NCBI GenBank assembly: GCA_012799495.1
Contig: JAAZLD010000438.1
Span: forward strand, 1-8,125
Direction: 5' to 3'
From: Desulfitobacterium sp.
GTDB taxonomy: Bacteria > Bacillota > Desulfitobacteriia > Desulfitobacteriales > Desulfitobacteriaceae
Length of the DNA stretch: 8,125 nucleotides
The notes beneath the pieces are model-generated. The model worked only from the letters and a program-made list of their open reading frames with translations. It searched no databases and was not told the origin of the DNA. Position 1 is the first letter of the stretch. The number at the start of each line of letters is the position of its first letter. The position numbers and the translations under genes are program-made. Positions 6,461-8,125 of the stretch are shown piece by piece.

Positions 6461-6494
6461 AAAATGCCCTGCAGCAAGCCGCAGGGCATTTTTT
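6461..6494. terminator. Bidirectional intrinsic terminator
   Basis: A 12-bp GC-rich stem (6461-6472 with 6481-6492) with an eight-base loop lies between the convergent plus-strand CCG-domain gene and aroB. On the plus strand it is followed by a T run through 6494. On the minus strand the stem ends in four T, shortly after the aroB stop at 6501. It can end both transcripts. Confidence 0.9.
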
Positions 6495-6500
6495 ATTACT

Positions 6501-7583
6501 TTAAACAATCACTTTTTTCCAGGCCCGATAGATTTCTTCATCTTGGGCATCCCGAACTACTATAGCCTGGCCAAGACCCTTCAATAAGACAAGAACTTTT
6601 TGACCTTGATGGTTCTTTTTATCAGCACCCATAAGTTCCAGGAGTTTTTGCGGCTCTTTTTGGGCAATTTCCACTGGGAGACCTAGCACTTTTAAGAGCT
6701 TGATAGTTCGTGCCACATCGGCAATAGTGAGCATTCCTCTTTCTAATGCTAAATAGGAAGCGGCTACCATGCCAATACTTACTCCTTGGCCATGAGTAAT
6801 CCCTTTATAGGAGGCTTCAGCTTCCAAAGCATGGCCAAAGCTATGACCATAATTCAAAAGCATTCTCTTTCCCTGTTCTTTTTCATCTTCGGAAACAAGC
6901 TTGACTTTCACAGCAGAAGAACGAGCAGTTAGTTCCTTATATAAATCCATATCCCTCTGACAAACTCTTTCCTGGTTTTCTTCGATAAAGGAAAGAAAAG
7001 ACTCATCTGCAATCAAAGCATGTTTCACTGTCTCTGCTAAACCATTGAGCATTTCTTCCCAAGGAAGAGTTTCCAAGGTAGAAAAGTCAGACCAAACTGC
7101 TAAAGGAGGATAAAAATCCCCAATGAGATTCTTGCCAGCTGGGTGATTTACCGCTACTTTCCCACCGATACTACTATCCACCATTGCCAAAAGGGTTGTA
7201 GGAATTTGGACATAAGGGATTCCTCGCATAAAAAGACTAGCAAACAGTCCTGCCAGATCCCCGATTACTCCCCCACCTAAAGCCAGAACTACACTTTTAC
7301 GATCTGCACCTAATTTAATAGCTTCACTAGTTAGTTCACTGATCCTATCAAGGGATTTCTCTTCTTCCCCTTGAGGTACGATGATAGTACTAACTCTAAA
7401 ATCCTTTAATCCCTTTTGTAAAGAATCTAAATATAACTCACCAACAGTAGGGTTAGTAATAATTATGAGATGAGTACCTTCAACCAATCTTGTCCTAAGA
7501 TATTCCCCTAATTCCTCAAGTTTCGCACCGAGAAATACTGGGTAGGGCTTTTCAGAAACCACATCAATCCTCTGTCCCTGCAC
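6501..7583 (-). CDS. aroB: 3-dehydroquinate synthase
   Basis: Converts DAHP to 3-dehydroquinate, the second step of the shikimate pathway, in the cytoplasm with NAD and a divalent metal (Zn or Co). From GTG 7583 the protein is 360 residues, the usual AroB length. Visible motifs are the NAD-binding glycine-rich segment LGGGVIGDLAG (about 102-112), PTTLLAMVDSSIGGKVAVN (128-146) with the conserved lysine, and the metal ligands E184 (LAETVKH), H247 (NYGHSFGH) and H264 (HGQGVSIGM). The frame is open to 7655, but that would overlap aroK by 92 bases. GTG 7583 has AGGGGGA eight bases upstream; TTG 7586 is the only close rival. Translation then starts within the last 20 bases of aroK, indicating coupling. 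Terminated by the stem at 6461-6494. Confidence 0.97.
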   Translation of the reverse strand: MQGQRIDVVSEKPYPVFLGAKLEELGEYLRTRLVEGTHLIIITNPTVGELYLDSLQKGLKDFRVSTIIVPQGEEEKSLDRISELTSEAIKLGADRKSVVLALGGGVIGDLAGLFASLFMRGIPYVQIPTTLLAMVDSSIGGKVAVNHPAGKNLIGDFYPPLAVWSDFSTLETLPWEEMLNGLAETVKHALIADESFLSFIEENQERVCQRDMDLYKELTARSSAVKVKLVSEDEKEQGKRMLLNYGHSFGHALEAEASYKGITHGQGVSIGMVAASYLALERGMLTIADVARTIKLLKVLGLPVEIAQKEPQKLLELMGADKKNHQGQKVLVLLKGLGQAIVVRDAQDEEIYRAWKKVIV

Positions 7584-8118
7584 CAACTTTTCCCCCTTTG
7601 TAGATCTGGTATATTTCCTCAACAACCTCATCGATTCCCTTATCAGTAGTGTCAATAGTATAATCCGCTTGATTATAGACAGGTTGCCTCCTAGCCCATA
7701 ACTCTTCTACTTCTTTTCGCTCCCCCCGTAAGAGAGGCCGATCATTCCGATGACCAACTCGCTGGTAAATTACATCTAAAGGAGCATAAAGGCCAAACAC
7801 TACACCACTCTTAGCCAAATCTGACCAATTATCTGGGTTGAGGACAGTGCCACCTCCCGTGGCAATAACAGTTTTTCTTTTATCTGCCAACCGTCTAACT
7901 AGGAGCCGCTCTTCTGAACGAAATCTAACCTCCCCGTGGCGCTTAAAAATTTCCGCCACAGTGGTCTCTAATAACCTCTCTATTTCTATATCTGTGTCAA
8001 TAAATTCCCAATCTAATAACTTAGCCAGCCGGCGTCCTACAGTACTTTTCCCCGTACCCATAAAGCCTACCAAAATAATATTACCATCTTTATTCCATTC
8101 TCTTTTATTACCATTCAT
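7564..8118 (-). CDS. aroK: Shikimate kinase
   Basis: Phosphorylates shikimate to shikimate 3-phosphate using ATP. The protein is 184 residues, slightly longer than the typical 165-175 because of about ten extra N-terminal residues and a short tail. Motifs are Walker A GFMGTGKST at 18-26, DTD at 41-43 (shikimate-binding aspartate), FR at 66-67 (shikimate-binding arginine), GGG at 88-90, the lid arginine in RPLL at 127-130, and the RRQPVY segment at 143-148. ATG 8118 is preceded by GGAAG only two bases away, so the ribosome binding site is too close to be convincing, but no other start codon lies in the N-terminal stretch before the P-loop. Co-directional and overlapping with aroB. Other aro genes may lie upstream beyond the right edge. 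Confidence 0.96.
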   Translation of the reverse strand: MNGNKREWNKDGNIILVGFMGTGKSTVGRRLAKLLDWEFIDTDIEIERLLETTVAEIFKRHGEVRFRSEERLLVRRLADKRKTVIATGGGTVLNPDNWSDLAKSGVVFGLYAPLDVIYQRVGHRNDRPLLRGERKEVEELWARRQPVYNQADYTIDTTDKGIDEVVEEIYQIYKGGKVGAGTED

Positions 8119-8125
8119 CGCTTCC

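Noticed and set aside
7584..7655. Longer AroB with 24 extra N-terminal residues
   Set aside because: It would overlap aroK by 92 bases and lacks family similarity, while GTG 7583 has a well-placed AGGGGGA and gives the normal AroB length.

Overview
The window looks like chromosome of an anaerobic, moderately low-GC Firmicute of the class Clostridia. This rests on the compact type IV pilus operon with a GspG-like pseudopilin, the AGGAGG-type ribosome binding sites with some TTG/GTG starts, the aroK-aroB pair, and an anaerobe-type CCG-domain protein behind a molybdenum/tungsten-cofactor-type riboswitch. The genus cannot be fixed from the sequence.

Layout, right to left for the minus strand. 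(1) 8118-6501: aroK (shikimate kinase) and aroB (3-dehydroquinate synthase), overlapping and probably co-transcribed from outside the window. They end at a strong terminator (6461-6494) that also faces the plus-strand gene. (2) 6410-5728, plus strand: a self-contained unit made of a sigma-A-like promoter (TTGAAA-N18-TATAAT), a Moco/Tuco-type riboswitch aptamer, an intrinsic terminator with a visible competing antiterminator, and a 130-residue ORF that is a lone CCG (heterodisulfide-reductase-like) domain. That ORF is probably the leftover middle of a larger iron-sulfur protein. (3) 5727-5501: an AT-rich divergent spacer. (4) 5500-1: a tightly packed minus-strand type IV pilus operon of four small pilin-like proteins (GspG-like, PilV-like, PilW-like, PilX-like), the assembly ATPase PilB, the retraction ATPase PilT and the platform protein PilC, which runs off the left edge.

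How the parts work together: the small pilin-like proteins should enter the inner membrane and be processed by a prepilin peptidase encoded elsewhere. PilB drives assembly and PilT retraction, both through the PilC platform. Together they form a Gram-positive type IV pilus or pseudopilus. The aro genes are ordinary aromatic amino-acid biosynthesis and are not functionally linked to the pilus.

The most interesting part is the riboswitch unit at 5728-6410. A complete-looking cofactor switch with an OFF-type attenuator controls what seems to be only a single-domain remnant. Second is the PilX-like gene: its best ribosome binding site and ATG open a nine-codon frame that is one base out of register with the pilin frame.
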